Shown here: positions 19,933-33,991 of the stretch, in pieces
Layout: each line of letters starts with the position of its first letter
Numbering within the stretch: the stretch's first letter is position 1
NCBI GenBank assembly: GCA_025602915.1
Contig: JAHLJZ010000003.1
Location: 744,001 to 808,000 of the forward strand
Direction: 5' to 3'
DNA: 64,000 nucleotides
DNA from: Paraphysoderma sedebokerense
Lineage: Eukaryota; Blastocladiomycota; Physodermatomycetes; Physodermatales; Physodermataceae
Position numbers and translations under genes: made by a program
Notes under the pieces: generated by a model
What the model was told of the DNA's origin: nothing
Databases searched by the model: none
The model's input: the letters and a program-made list of their open reading frames with translations, nothing else

Positions 19933-22900
19933 TTAAGACTTCATTTTGCTTCCCGACCGTCGCCATCGGGCGCCGTTCCCTAAACTCCGCCGTATATCAT
20001 TCAACGCAGCCCCGATTACAGTTAAAACGAATCCAAAAATCAGCGATAGAATAATTATGATCAAGGCGGTGCGGTACTCTGGGAACTGAAAATCATCAAT
20101 TCGGAAGGGCAGACCAAACGCTAACACCAGAATACTGCATATAACTGACATTTTCTCCAAAGTGTTGCAAGTCGCATGTACGTAAGGATTACATTTGATG
20201 TATGCCATTAGAATGGTAAGAAGTGAGATGATAGTAAGAACTATCTGAAGACCGGCATATCTTTCAAAGAGTGGGATAGTCATTAATAAGTCAACTGATG
20301 TAGCCGTAACTAATACATGAAATTAATGTGTTACCGTGAAAAGAACAAACTGATGGCAACTATTGCTAGTTTGTGTGTGAGTTGTACTACGATGAAATAT
20401 TGATACTCTGGTTTAAAATCCCCGTCACCCTGCATGATACCGCGAGAATTCTTTCTACATTTTTCGTAAAAATATTCTTGATGATTTGTTTGATACGATA
20501 GGAAATAAAGAATTGCAAAGTAGGTGGGGATACCGATAACATAAACTCTGGAAGATGGGCAACAGTTAGCGATCAATTTGAGACTGAAAAACAAATGATA
20601 AGTCGACATACACTACTGCAAGAACGCCCAGAGGTAGGTCTTGGTACCACCAGCTTGCATAGCACACCAGGGAAACTTCCTCGTCTTCGAAAGGGAAGCT
20701 TTGTCAGTTAGGTGAAGTTCAGCAGAACAAAATGAGATATACCTAGGTATGCTCTGCCGTCGTCTTCAAGGGTACAATCGAAAAAAGACAGAGACTTTGA
20801 CGCAATGTTGACGTATAAGATCGAGAGAGTGATATTGAATATTTTCATCAACCCCCACCGAAATTGGACATCCCCTATACCATATTGACCCCCCGAAGTC
20901 AAATATTTAACCACAGAATTTTGAGTTCCGCGTCTTCGAGTTCCTTCAGTGCTTTTGAAAAATGTCGAGATAAACATTAATACAATCGCAAGTATTAACA
21001 AAACAATCGGCAACGCCAGAATTATCCGCATTTTTTGGCTGAAATTGAGGGAAGACTGAATTATGCACTCTGGTGATACGAGCTCAATGTTGAAATTTAG
21101 GAGATTGATATAATCTATGAGGGAAAGTAACTCAGACGGCCAATCAAGCCTGACTTTGCGCAGCAGCCATACGGTTTGGAGGAAATTGATAAGAATATTG
21201 ATTAATGCGAATCTGAGTATCAAGAAGGGGCAAAAGTCAATAAATAGATCAATGAAGCAATAAATTGCCGAATAAAACTTAACCCTGATCCAAAGATTTT
21301 CATCCGGCGAAGCACGTAGAAAAAGATAAGCACTGCGGCAAAGGCGATTAACGCGACAATGGATGGAATAACATTCATTAGGCGACATTCGTAGCAAGAT
21401 TCACCAAGACGATAATGATTTTCTGCACAGTCAGCACAGCGAATTCCCTTGTATCCATTTGCGCATGAATTGTTCTCAGCACCGGGACAAGCTTCGGCCT
21501 TGACGAACCATGAAATAACGAGTATCAATTGTCATTTGAACACCGGCGTCAAATAATCGAACACAAAAGTGCAACTTACAGGAAAGCATGGCAGAAATGC
21601 AGTATGATTTTCAGTTCTCCACCAACCATACTGAGGACGGGGAGGATTTTCCCATCGGTGCTTTATCATGTCCCGTCAATCACAGATAACGGAGTAAATC
21701 GAGGAAATAACATAATGAAAATTACCTGCAGACGGCTCCTAATATAGTTCCAATAATGGCGATATTAATATGATATCAGCAGGCCAAAGAAAAGGAGGAT
21801 ACTAACCTGATGGACATGGCGCACATATCTCACCGGTTTCGTTAGAAAAGATATTATTGTATAAACCTGTTGTGACACAATCTTAGACACGATTTCGAAA
21901 GTATTTGAATACAGAGATTAGGCTCTTACCCAAGGGACATGCAAAAGTGAAAACAAAAGTGCAGTTATTGGATGTTGAATTCCATGGATCCATAACGTAA
22001 ATGGTAAAGTTGGAATACGGATATCCTCCTCCGCTTTTTTCCGCATCAAAGATTAATTCTGGGCTATCAAACGAACTCGCGGTGATCAGTTTTCGACCAT
22101 TCGCACTTTTTAATGCACCTTGACGAGGGGCTGAAGCTAAGATATAAGTAAAATTTGTGTTGTCAACGTCGGAAGCCTGTAATGTGAAGGAGTGGTTCCG
22201 AGATGTCCCAACAACGAATGTAGTGGGTAATTCGATTTGTGGTGTAGCACATAAAAGAACCGGCGGATCATTCACAGCGAGGACCGGGAACGTAATTTGA
22301 TGCGAAAGCTCAGCACTAAGTGCATCAGCATAGGTTATGTTAAATTTCTGAATATCGTGTATTGTCGCGGTAAAGAAATTTTGGGACGGAATGTATAGGA
22401 CCTCAAATGGAGGTCCTTTGATTTCCGAACCTTCTCCAAGTAGGACTGTGGTCCCTCTTTGGAGGTCTCTAAGGTACATGGAGCCATTGATATGTACATC
22501 AGTAATTTTCACAGTTAATTTATCATTGATATCGATGTCGGAGATATTGAATTGAAACACTGTTTCCGTGTCTTCGTAGATCGTGAAGTTTAGATTGGTT
22601 ATATTTAAATAAGGGGGGTCTGGGACAATCGACATTAGTTCAATGGTATACTACTGATGTGTAAAACGAGAAAGTCTGTACCATTCACCGGATTGACACG
22701 AAATGTGATAGTCCCGTTTAAGGAAGAATTGAAATAACCATCGTTAGCCATGTAATCAAAGGTATCAATCCCATACATATTTGAAAATGGTCGATATTTG
22801 AGAGTCGCATTGAGTGACAACACCTGGGGAATGGCAGCAATCTGATTCCACGAGGTCCCATTTGAGTCTGAAGGCATAAAAAGTAACCCTTTTTGCGGTA

Positions 22901-25900
22901 GACTCAAAATAATCACTACTTGATCGAGCTTTGCAGTGTCAGGATCGGTTGTGTTCAAAATGAAGGAAAGTTCAGTGTCCTCGTCCATTTCGTATACCTG
23001 ACTTTGGGGAATTGGTGGGTCGGGAACTGACACGACATCAATTTGCGCAGTCTGAATGCTTGAATCTATTGACAATGGATGTAAAAATCCATTCATATCA
23101 AATATTTATTGATATAAAAATGATACGTTACCGGTATTCCAAATATCGCGGGCTTTAAAATTGAAGGTATCGTTTCCGTTGAAGTCCTTATGTGGAATAT
23201 ACAAAACTCGGAATGCAAAATGGGTCACAGCGATAGGACCAGACACAGTGTCAATAAGAGCACCTTTTTCGCCAGAAATGCTGAGTTGAAATAGAGTTCC
23301 ATGAATGGGGTTACTGGTGATATACATCGTCACTGAATCATCAACATTGGGATCGGATCCGTCAAATTGGAGGATCACAGATTGATCTTCGAAGATTGAC
23401 ACATTCAACGGAACGGCATTGGGAGAGTCGTTTATTATGCCGGTCTTGAAAACACCTAATAAATCGCTGAATTGATTTTCCACCACTACAGTGACGTTTA
23501 AAGTGGCACTGAACGGGAGATCAACTGTGGAGAATTGACTTTGAGGTCAATGAATTAATTAGCCTGCGTCTCATGCCACTGTTCATCTCAAGATATGTCA
23601 TACCAGTAAATGCGCTGATGCGATACCCAGTTAACTTCAGGGCAGCTATAATTTTGTAAAGTGACGACATCCTGAAATGTTACGACACGAGGAGCAGACA
23701 ATCCTCCAAAATTAACTCCATCTATATAAACAGTCTGAGAGAAAGTCAGTAACAAGGCAACGAGAAGTTTGTATGCATGAATACTTACTGGGTTTCTAGA
23801 AGCACTACCAGAGGGATTTAAAGCCCATATTTCAGGTTTCCTGTACGAGAATGTGCTATTCGTACTATTTTGCCCGTTCACAGTAACATAAACAGCAACG
23901 TTTGCACCGAAACCTTCTGGTGTATTACATTGCAAATCAGTGTCATTGATGTGAATGCCATTAGTGCATGAGCCGAAACTTCCAATTGTTACGGTGATAT
24001 TGGAAAAGGCGCAAGGACTTTGGCTACATGGTCCAAAATTATAACCCCTACCATAATTGTTAGCCTTTTGTTTTTACCATACACTTGGAAATGTGAAACT
24101 TACTTGATAACAAGAGCGCTACCGTTGGTGGTGACGGTGAGTGGACTGATTTGAGAAATCACTGGGGGGTCATACGATATATCAACTTTTTCACTGCTAT
24201 TGAATATACCGGTATTTGACAGGATGACGGAATTATTTCTACCAGTGCCTATAGTGATTTATCAGTTGGTTATGCACATAACAACGAGCGCACTGATTAC
24301 CTCACCTGGGGGAGTGCGGCACGTTATGGTTGTTGCGTTTACATGTTTGACATCAATACATAATTTCGAGCCAATGTAAACGGTGATGCTGTTATCGTCA
24401 GGGTAAATATTGGCCCCAATTAAAGTTACGTTGTAACCAGCTGTATTTAACTTCAATCAGAAAAACGGGAAAGCAAAGGGTTGACTAATACTGCTTACCA
24501 GCTGGTCCCTGCTTCGGCTCAACATCGAGTAAGACGGGAGGTAAAACATATGAAAGGTTCTGAAAACTGACACTGGGTTTATGAGAAAGATAATTGAATT
24601 GCACTGACAACTCGAAAGGTCCTGCAAGTATACAATTGTGAGATCAATAACAAGTTTGCTTTATCAATATCTTTTACCTCCGGAACCGCGCGGAATAGTC
24701 GACGACAAAACGGAACCAGTCCATTTGACGTTTGTACATGGTTGTTGATCAAATTGGACCACTGGGATCCCCGACAACGCACCGGGCGGAATATTCGAAA
24801 AAGTAATATTTATCACTTCGCCTGGCTCGACAAGATTTTGGAATTTCGTGCTGACATTGGAAACGTAGAAATACTCAAATCGCGCGACAAAGGCTCTTCT
24901 GGATGCTGTGGTCGCCAATGTATTATTGAGAGAGCCATCCGTACTGCCACAGATCACGATCTTGTTTCCATCACCGTCGGGAAGAAACAATTTGGTAATA
25001 TTATCTTGCAGTGCGGTTGATAAGATGAATTGTGATTGCAGTTGAAGATTTGGGGCGTATCTAAATATTGCGATATCTCGCTCGCCGACACCAGCAGCAG
25101 GATTCGGAGCCGTCATCATTCCAGCAATAATGTCCCCGCTACTCGACATGATCAAGTCATAAGCCTCAGGCGGAGGGAGCGACACATTGTATGATAACTG
25201 AATACTTGCATTAGTTACAGCGGTATGCGTGGTATCTTTCTTATGAAGAACAACAGTTCTGTTGTCTATGACATTATGGTGGAGATAATAGCTAAAACTG
25301 CCATCTGCAGACTCAACGGCCTTTGGATTGAAGTTAAGAGTCGTCGGGGAGGGGCCCAAGTTGTATGTCTGACGAACAGTATAATTTGACATCCAGTACT
25401 CCGTGACTGACTGATTTGTTGTCCACACGCAGATTATCGGAGACTGGTGGCAGAAGAATGTGATAGAGAGAGCACCCAGAGTACTGCTGGTAATATTCGC
25501 CACCGGTGTTAATGTGTGGGTTAGCTTTGCGATGAAATAACCGGCTATAGAGGATCTCTGCGGGTCATTGTGATTGCTGATATATACGTTGGTACTGTCG
25601 AATTCGATTTGAAGGCGCCTATTAAATTTAAACGTTAGAGACATTCTCAGTCGACCGCACGGGTAAACCATTCGCACTTACGGATGTGTATATCTGGTAT
25701 TAAAATATTCTGCCGTCGAATATTTGTAACGGCTTATTGGGTTTACTATACTGGTTGAAGGAAAACGATACACTACAATGAACGGCTTATTTGTTCCTAC
25801 CGTATATTTTCTATTGCATTCGATTAGATGACGTGATAACGGCCCCTCGCTAGACGTCAAGAAAACTACTTACAACATGTACAACTGTGAATTGTATGGG

Positions 25901-26232
25901 TTCAAGGCTATTTTCACGTCTACGGCGGATTTGCCTTCTGTCCAGTTGTCGAAAATCAAGTCTTGATCGTAATAATCGCTATACGAGTCATAACCAGCGG
26001 CAACAGAAGTCCCGGAAAATCGGAAAAGATGTACATAAAACCATTGGTCCAGTACATAGAGATGAGTAGAATTTCCGGCAGCGTCCAATACCACATATCC
26101 AGGTTCATACAACGGTGGCGACACCGCAAAGTCTTTTAAATACCATGGACTTGAACCCGCCGTTGAGAGTGTCTGACTGATTAGTAGCAGTACGAATAGG
26201 AAAAAAAACGGCAACTGATGTCCTCGCAACAT
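19933..26232 (-). CDS. Giant secretory-pathway surface receptor: TIG + cadherin-like repeats + Cys-rich module + multi-pass membrane region
   Basis: The ATG at 26232 opens a clear signal peptide (LPFFFLFVLLLISQTLS). The ectodomain, in many exons, runs in order. It starts with an N-terminal region rich in NxS/T sites that could be propeller-like (about 26230-24660). IPT/TIG-like repeats follow, for example YNVTLIGANIYPDDNSITV with TITCRTPPG near 24400 and others to about 23590. Next are cadherin-like (CADG/tandem-95 type) repeats near 23486-21890 (EDQSVILQFDGSDPNVDDS, MDEDTELSFILNTTDPD, YEDTETVFQFNISDID). A Cys-rich EGF/furin-like module, CANGYKGIRCADCAENHYR, lies near 21440. About eight or nine hydrophobic segments follow (21400-19980), and the frame ends at SGSKMKS. 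Role inferred: adhesion or sensing at the cell surface. I do not recognise a named ortholog. Exon borders are approximate. Confidence 0.8.
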
Positions 26233-27261
26233 GCGGATGAAGCTTTCGCAATTAATAGGAGACTGGGTTAGGAAGAATGGCTAATATATCATATGTACGA
26301 GTCTTTGGAAATAAATGTCGGACTGGCTCCCATTGCGAATTGCGAGTCCTTCAAGATCCTGACACTCCCTTAGAAGTTCGAATCGAATGTCTACCTTTCA
26401 TGTTCCTGGTTCCATGTGAAAATGTTCTCCCGCTGTTGATTGTTCTGTTTCCCTAGTCCCTACTGTTTCCCTTCTCCGCGACCGCGACTTTCGAAATCTG
26501 CCAAATGCCAACCGCGTCAGGAGCAGGATACAAACACTGCCTGAGCCTTGAATGCTGCCTGATTTCTGATCGTCCCACAATAAAAACTTAGGGTCCCAGT
26601 TGGTAGCATCAATGAAGTAGTTTGTGATGAATTCTAAGATTTAAAAGCGTAAACTATTGTCAAGCTATTTTTGAAAGAAGATTATGTCTAAAAGAAGAGT
26701 TCTTTCGAAAATTTGCTCAACTGTGATAAGATATGCGCACTTTACTATCTTCAGCGGCCGAAAGAGCTTGAGCGAAGTATCGTAGTGGACATATTTGACG
26801 TACGCAAGACTGCTTTCATACCACAAAACCACGACTGTACATCATATATGGTACTCTATTCCTTTGATCCACTATCAAAGAACATGGGATCAGCAAGGAA
26901 CAGCGACTGCTATGTAGAGCTCGAAATGAGTTGGGCATACACAAGTTGCCTTTGAACGACAAGGATACGTAATAACTGCGATTTTCCTTCAGTCGGTCTT
27001 TCAATTACATTGCAAAATTTTTCCTGACAACACGACTGCTTTGTTTTTTTAACTGATCGTGAAATGACCACCCAAAGCAGCGTAGGACATACTAACAAGG
27101 ACTAATGGAAATAATTCTGAGGTGATTTCGACTTTGCATCTGGAACAGCACTACGTGCACTAAAATGTACTGCTGAGGTTGCATATAAGGAATTTTATTA
27201 CATAATAACCCAACGACATGACCGTAATTATTTTGAATTCATAATTATACTCAACCACGAA
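26233..27261. other. Intergenic, receptor 5' side
   Basis: About 1 kb with only short, featureless open frames on both strands. It must hold the receptor promoter. No RNA gene seen. Confidence 0.4.
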
Positions 27262-28183
27262 TTATCTGGAACCGATGGATCGGTAAGATCGAAATCGATA
27301 AAACAGTTCGAAAAGCAGCGACGGGAAGATAAAACGAATGGATTCCCTGAAAACTGAAACGAGCGATAGTGACCAAAATGGAGAGCGACAACCTCTTGAT
27401 ATTTCGCACAACTTCTTCTCCAGTTCCTCCTGTTTTGCCTTTAAGGATTCCGTTAACACTTCGAGTTTACTCACTCTAGACTCCAGTTCTCCTATTGAGC
27501 CTATTTGCCCTTCAGCTTCTTCAAACTCTATAGGAGTCCCCATTTCAAATTCTATTGGAGTTTTCACTGAGCCCTCCAATCTATTGGAAGCTGAAGGGGA
27601 TCCAATAGAAGATGTTCCGTAACGGCTTAACACTAGATAATTTAGTTCCGATGGCGAATGTAAGAGGTGGCATCCTTGCGGGGCAGAAAATTTACAATTC
27701 TACAATACCTTTCACATTGGCAATCTCCACGTATCGTCTGTAGTTTGTCTGCAAGACTTGTCGCACATCATCTGCTACCGCCCATGCATCTAAATCATCC
27801 AGAATGACCAACTTCGTTTCGATATTTTTGTCTTTAAGCTCCTTCCACCATTTTTCAAAATCCGATGACAAACTGGAGAATCCAAGGTAATTGCCGATCA
27901 GGACAATTAACCCAATCTTTTCAGCTAGAGACTGAAGCACATCAAGAGGGATCTTCTCGAGATTGATGTAATTGTATGTAAGATCTAAAACATTGAGGCG
28001 ACGGTTGTTTAAAAACTCGTTAATCACCGTTAAACTATCGTGATTGAGATAGTTTCTACTGAGATCCCAGTAAGTGCTTGTAGTAAACTGTTGTTCAGCC
28101 CTTTCTTTTAAACGGTTGGCCAGGCTGACATTAGCATGGGTTAATTGAAGGGCACTGTCGTTAATTATTGATTTTGAGTCCAT
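27262..28183 (-). CDS. Pair copy 2: leucine-rich-repeat-like, probably tail-anchored protein, function unknown
   Basis: Exons 27709-28183 and 27262-27632 (intron 27633-27708, GT-AG) give 281 residues with matching phase; without splicing the frame ends just inside the intron. Residues about 35-110 are LRR-like (YWDLSRNYLNHDSLTVI, then LNVLDLTYNYINLEKI, then IGLIVLIGNYLG), followed by ETKLVILDDLDAW. After the intron come a Glu/Ile-rich low-complexity region with two copies of TPIEFE, a coiled coil (LESRVSKLEVLTESLKAKQ), and a hydrophobic stretch (SIRFIFPSLLFELFYRF) with a basic end. The layout suggests a C-terminal membrane anchor with a cytosolic LRR-like head. It is divergent from the deaminase-like gene, as in copy 1, so co-regulation and a functional link are likely. 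Confidence 0.78.
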
Positions 28184-28320
28184 TTCTTCAACACATCAGT
28201 GAGGAACCGAAAAGTCGGAAGAACGGGCGGAAGCAGTTGCTATGGTAACGATGTCTAGCGTATTCTAAATCTATATCCCTGACATGGCAAATGTAGCAAA
28301 ATTGATATTCTGATGAATTC
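28184..28320. promoter_or_regulatory. Bidirectional promoter of pair copy 2, with X-box-like motif
   Basis: 137 bases between the start codons. GTTGCTATGGTAAC at 28236-28249 fits GTHNYYATRRNAAC exactly and is close to a perfect inverted repeat. It sits at a position equivalent to the motif in copy 1. Confidence 0.6.
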
Positions 28321-29307
28321 ATGAATGCAATGGTTGGTATACCGCCGCAGGAGCTCCATGATAATATCCGTCGATCGCTATCATCCGGGAAGAAGAACAT
28401 CATATTCGTAACGAAACCGAATGTCCAACTCCAGAACCCCGATTTGCCGCGCGAGTGTTGGCAGTCGGAGAACGGTCTTCTTGTGTTTGTCAGCGGATCT
28501 CAAAATAATAATGACTACAGCGGCAAAAGCGTGAATATCCGAGGCAAGACAATTCCATTGGATGTGCGGTCCGCTAGCGACGAGGATATTATTACCCTCC
28601 GCGACAAACATCAGACAGAATCGTCCAGAACAATCCAGCAATACTGCGGAGCAATACGCCGCATAGTAAAAGGAGGAACGGAATTGCCCGCTCTGCAGTC
28701 AGTCCTAAATGTTATCAGTTATCTCGACAAAAAAAGCCGGCCGAGGAGAGGCGGACCGTCGCAATTCTTGCAACCACCTGGGCGAACGATACCTGCCATG
28801 TCACTATTGAAAATAGAGGATTACGAAGTCTACAAAAGTTATATAACAATCGGCAACGAACTAGGAGAATGTTTTGAGTACTGCAAAGCTCAATTACAAG
28901 ACGACGACGGCTGGCGCCCGACCCGCGAAATCGAAGATGCACTTTCTCACCTGATTACCTTCTTTGACTTCGTTCACGAAACCCGTCACTTTCGAGATAG
29001 CGAGGCACATTTTTTCCAGTGGCGATATAGCAGTCCCCAATTCCGGGCAGCTCCAATACGAATTTACTCCACATATTCGCCATGTATGATTTGTCAGTCG
29101 TTAATTACAAATTTAATACGAAGGTTCAACCACTTGGGAGTTGAATTTGTTTTCTTCAACAAATATGGCGCCAGTTGTTGTGGCCAGGGTGACCCTTCGA
29201 CAGATTGTATACCTATTGGTGAGTTATCGCCGTTTTTACCAGTGGAACAGTCGTCTTATTCCTACCTTTACAGTGGAGTGTCTCGGCGATGTCGCGATCT
29301 AATGTAA
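28321..29307 (+). CDS. Pair copy 2: deaminase-like protein (cytidine/nucleic-acid deaminase fold suspected)
   Basis: A single-exon gene of 328 residues that looks whole. An alternative start is Met4 (28330). The N-terminal region (1-90) includes KKNIIFV and a small strand-rich part. The middle is helical. The C-terminal third has RHFRDSEAHFF (222-232), then RIYSTYSPCMIC (247-258), then VEFVFFNKYG. In the deaminase superfamily, (H/C)xE on one helix and PCxxC on the next bind zinc; here DSE (226-228) and PCMIC (254-258) are 26 residues apart, with a predicted strand RIYST before PC, as expected for that fold. Asp at the usual His/Cys position is odd. The substrate is unknown; nucleotide, DNA, RNA or protein-linked targets are all possible. 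The fold call is inference from motif spacing. Confidence 0.65.
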   Translation: MNAMVGIPPQELHDNIRRSLSSGKKNIIFVTKPNVQLQNPDLPRECWQSENGLLVFVSGSQNNNDYSGKSVNIRGKTIPLDVRSASDEDIITLRDKHQTESSRTIQQYCGAIRRIVKGGTELPALQSVLNVISYLDKKSRPRRGGPSQFLQPPGRTIPAMSLLKIEDYEVYKSYITIGNELGECFEYCKAQLQDDDGWRPTREIEDALSHLITFFDFVHETRHFRDSEAHFFQWRYSSPQFRAAPIRIYSTYSPCMICQSLITNLIRRFNHLGVEFVFFNKYGASCCGQGDPSTDCIPIGELSPFLPVEQSSYSYLYSGVSRRCRDLM

Positions 29308-30051
29308 ATTACGTCAAATCCTTCTTCGGTATGTCATGAGATCCCGTAAATTCCCTTGGTTGTCACATCCTTGGACATTGGACTCACTTTTGAATTGCCA
29401 GTGTTGTGTCATTTCTGGGCAGAAGCCGGCGCCTATGTCTTCTGAAATCGTAGAGTGAATGAACTCGCGGTAGCTAAATGATATAGAAGGACTCAAAGAT
29501 TTTGTCGTATTAGATAATCTCTATTTTGTTTTCGGCATAATGTAGAGGTTGGTGCCAAGTTATAAGTCATGGTTTAAAAATTTTCTTGTTCATATAAGGT
29601 GGGTGATGCGAACGCGATTATATATATAATGTCAAAACCGATTGCTTTGGATCTCAATTCCTACGTGTAAAAGAATACCATCGGAGTGATAGAGAGCCAA
29701 ATATTTCTTTGCACATTAAACAGACTTCCGAGGGATCGTCTGACTCATCTGAGTACCAAAAATTTATATTGTTATCTGTTCCATGAATTTTTATCTTTGA
29801 TTAATTCACCCTTCTCTACAACCCAATAAACAGACACCACGTGTAAACGAGTCAATCGATATGAGATAAAAGTATAAAATAAACAACAAAAGAAACCAGA
29901 AAATTTATGTGGTGTCCTTATAATATTGATCGTCCAATGTCATTCAACTAAATCAGTTTTTGAATCTTAAGTATACCGAAACGCAGGTGAATAATGTATT
30001 TTAAATACTACGAAATCATCATCACCGTGAACAATCTGCAGATGAACAAGA
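29308..30051. other. Intergenic between pair copy 2 and the mutase gene
   Basis: About 740 AT-rich bases holding two facing 3' ends. I see no gene, RNA or repeat. Confidence 0.4.
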
Positions 30052-32250
<2,199 letters not shown>

Positions 32251-33207
32251 ATTTAACTTAAAAATAGAGCTCTAGAGGAGTTCTGTATGATGAAATATCC
32301 GAGGTTGAAATGGAGCGGAATCCGTTGTTGCGTTTTCGTGATCACGTTCCTCGTTTCTGTGATAATCTAGACGGGGGACAACAGCAATGTAAATTTGGCT
32401 TGAGAAATGAGAATTATTATTTTAAATTGATTTCACCATCATGCACATGTGAGAAATGCTACAATGTTCGCAAAATAAAACGTTTTGTTTCTTTCCTCTT
32501 GATTGTTGTTTTTTTCGAGCACCATTCCGAGTCATTCATTCCTCTCTCTAGCGCATATGAACAAATGTCACCGCGACAGAGTAACGGAAATAATTTATTT
32601 CCGCAAGTCATCTTATTTTTCGTCCCTGGTCATTCATCGACTATGATCATGGAATTTGAAGTAATAGTTGCTATTTCGGCTTATTATTCTGACAATGGCA
32701 CCGAACACTGGTTCGTTTGGTTTTGAAATGGGAGTACATGGATACCTTTGAAATGGTAAACTGAGTATACTGATACAGAACCCAATGATGCAATATTCGT
32801 GTTCAAGGGAGATGCTGGGTTGATCAGGAACTTATACAATGATCGTTTTTGTATAAATACGGCTACAGGACAGTGAAGATTATTATTTTTTATTTCTCAG
32901 TCAATCTCAAATATCGTTCGTTTGAGCTCATCCTACGGCAAGCTATAGTATCAACAAATAGATGCTTCTCTGGAGGGTAGAATTCTGTTGGAAAATATTT
33001 TATATTCCGAATGAGAGAATTATAGTCTATAAATGAATGATCGTCACGCCACTGGTGCCTTCGGACGGGGGAGCACACTGGGATGGCCGGCCCATTTCAT
33101 CTGTCGTTATGTAATATCTAATACTAGCAACCATAGCTGCCTCAATAGGCAACTTGTAGCAGTTTGAATGCAGTCTGTATATTCAATTTGACAGTGGGCA
33201 GTATATA
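32251..33207. other. Intergenic, mutase 5' side
   Basis: About 950 bases including the mutase promoter. A 138-codon open frame (32310-32726, +) has no domain or homology signal that I can see, and I do not call it a gene. Confidence 0.35.
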
Positions 33208-33678
33208 CTACATCATAAAATAATAATAAAATGCAAAGAGGAACGCGAGAATTGCAAATAGCAGAGGCAGACAACAGGCACGGGGAACATACCATTTTCC
33301 GCTTTTCGCATCATCCACAATACGTCGACATTCCAGAAGTCTGCGATAAATCTCATCTCGAATCTTCGCATCAATCCTCAACACCCTGCCAAATGTTCGA
33401 TATGGACCCTGGTTAAAAAGTACATTGATTTCCTCTTGCCCTGTTCTATCCGTTATCGACCACCCTTTCAGTTCCAACTGTTGACTGCGGTTGTTCTCAC
33501 TGGCCGTCTTTGTCTTGTCAATAACCTTGCTTCCTGTATTGCTTATGGTGCTTTTTTCTCGCAGAAGTGTAACCCCAATATAGGTCATTCGTCGAAACCA
33601 TCTCACTCTCATATACTTTCGACGATATTCTTCACTCCGTCGCCTAATCCTAATTGTGTTGTTTCCACCAAAGTTCAT
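33208..33678 (-). CDS. Small basic hypothetical protein, possibly tail-anchored
   Basis: A 156-codon open frame. The N-terminus is strongly basic (RIRRRSEEYRRKYMRVRWFRR), the middle is polar, and the C-terminus is a strong membrane segment (LPLLFAILAFLFAFYYY). Caution: a good donor, GTATGT, lies just before the hydrophobic part, and an AG follows the stop, so that part could be intron sequence rather than a membrane anchor. No family recognised. Confidence 0.35.
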   Translation of the reverse strand: MNFGGNNTIRIRRRSEEYRRKYMRVRWFRRMTYIGVTLLREKSTISNTGSKVIDKTKTASENNRSQQLELKGWSITDRTGQEEINVLFNQGPYRTFGRVLRIDAKIRDEIYRRLLECRRIVDDAKSGKWYVPRACCLPLLFAILAFLFAFYYYFMM

Positions 33679-33991
33679 CTGTCACTCTTTTTGCACCGTT
33701 GTATAGGATTACACAACTTCAGTGGTCGCCAATTCTATTAGCGTAATTACTAAAGAGTACTCTACTCTGATTATCAGACCAAACTATATTCTTATTATTC
33801 GTCTGTCAATTTACCGTTAAACGGGACCGCTTCATCGACTCGCTTGTCCGGTAAACCGTCTGTAAACATAAATCGTTATCTTGAATAAGCATTTCTATTT
33901 ATACCAAATTGCAGGAAAATTAAGCGGGTTTATTTTGGCGTAGTGTTTGCCTTCAACGCAGACGTAGACGTCAGCTCAACAAATTCTCACC
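33679..33991. promoter_or_regulatory. Upstream region of the PRL phosphatase gene
   Basis: About 310 bases between divergent genes. No motif that I can defend. Confidence 0.3.

Noticed and set aside
19763-19966. 67-codon - strand frame overlapping the receptor C-terminus
   Set aside because: The receptor frame has its own stop at 19933; no splice signal clearly links this frame.
24742-25020. 92-codon + strand frame inside the receptor gene
   Set aside because: It is the opposite-strand shadow of a receptor exon with clear protein features.
32310-32726. 138-codon + strand frame upstream of UGM
   Set aside because: No recognisable feature; composition like neighbouring non-coding DNA.
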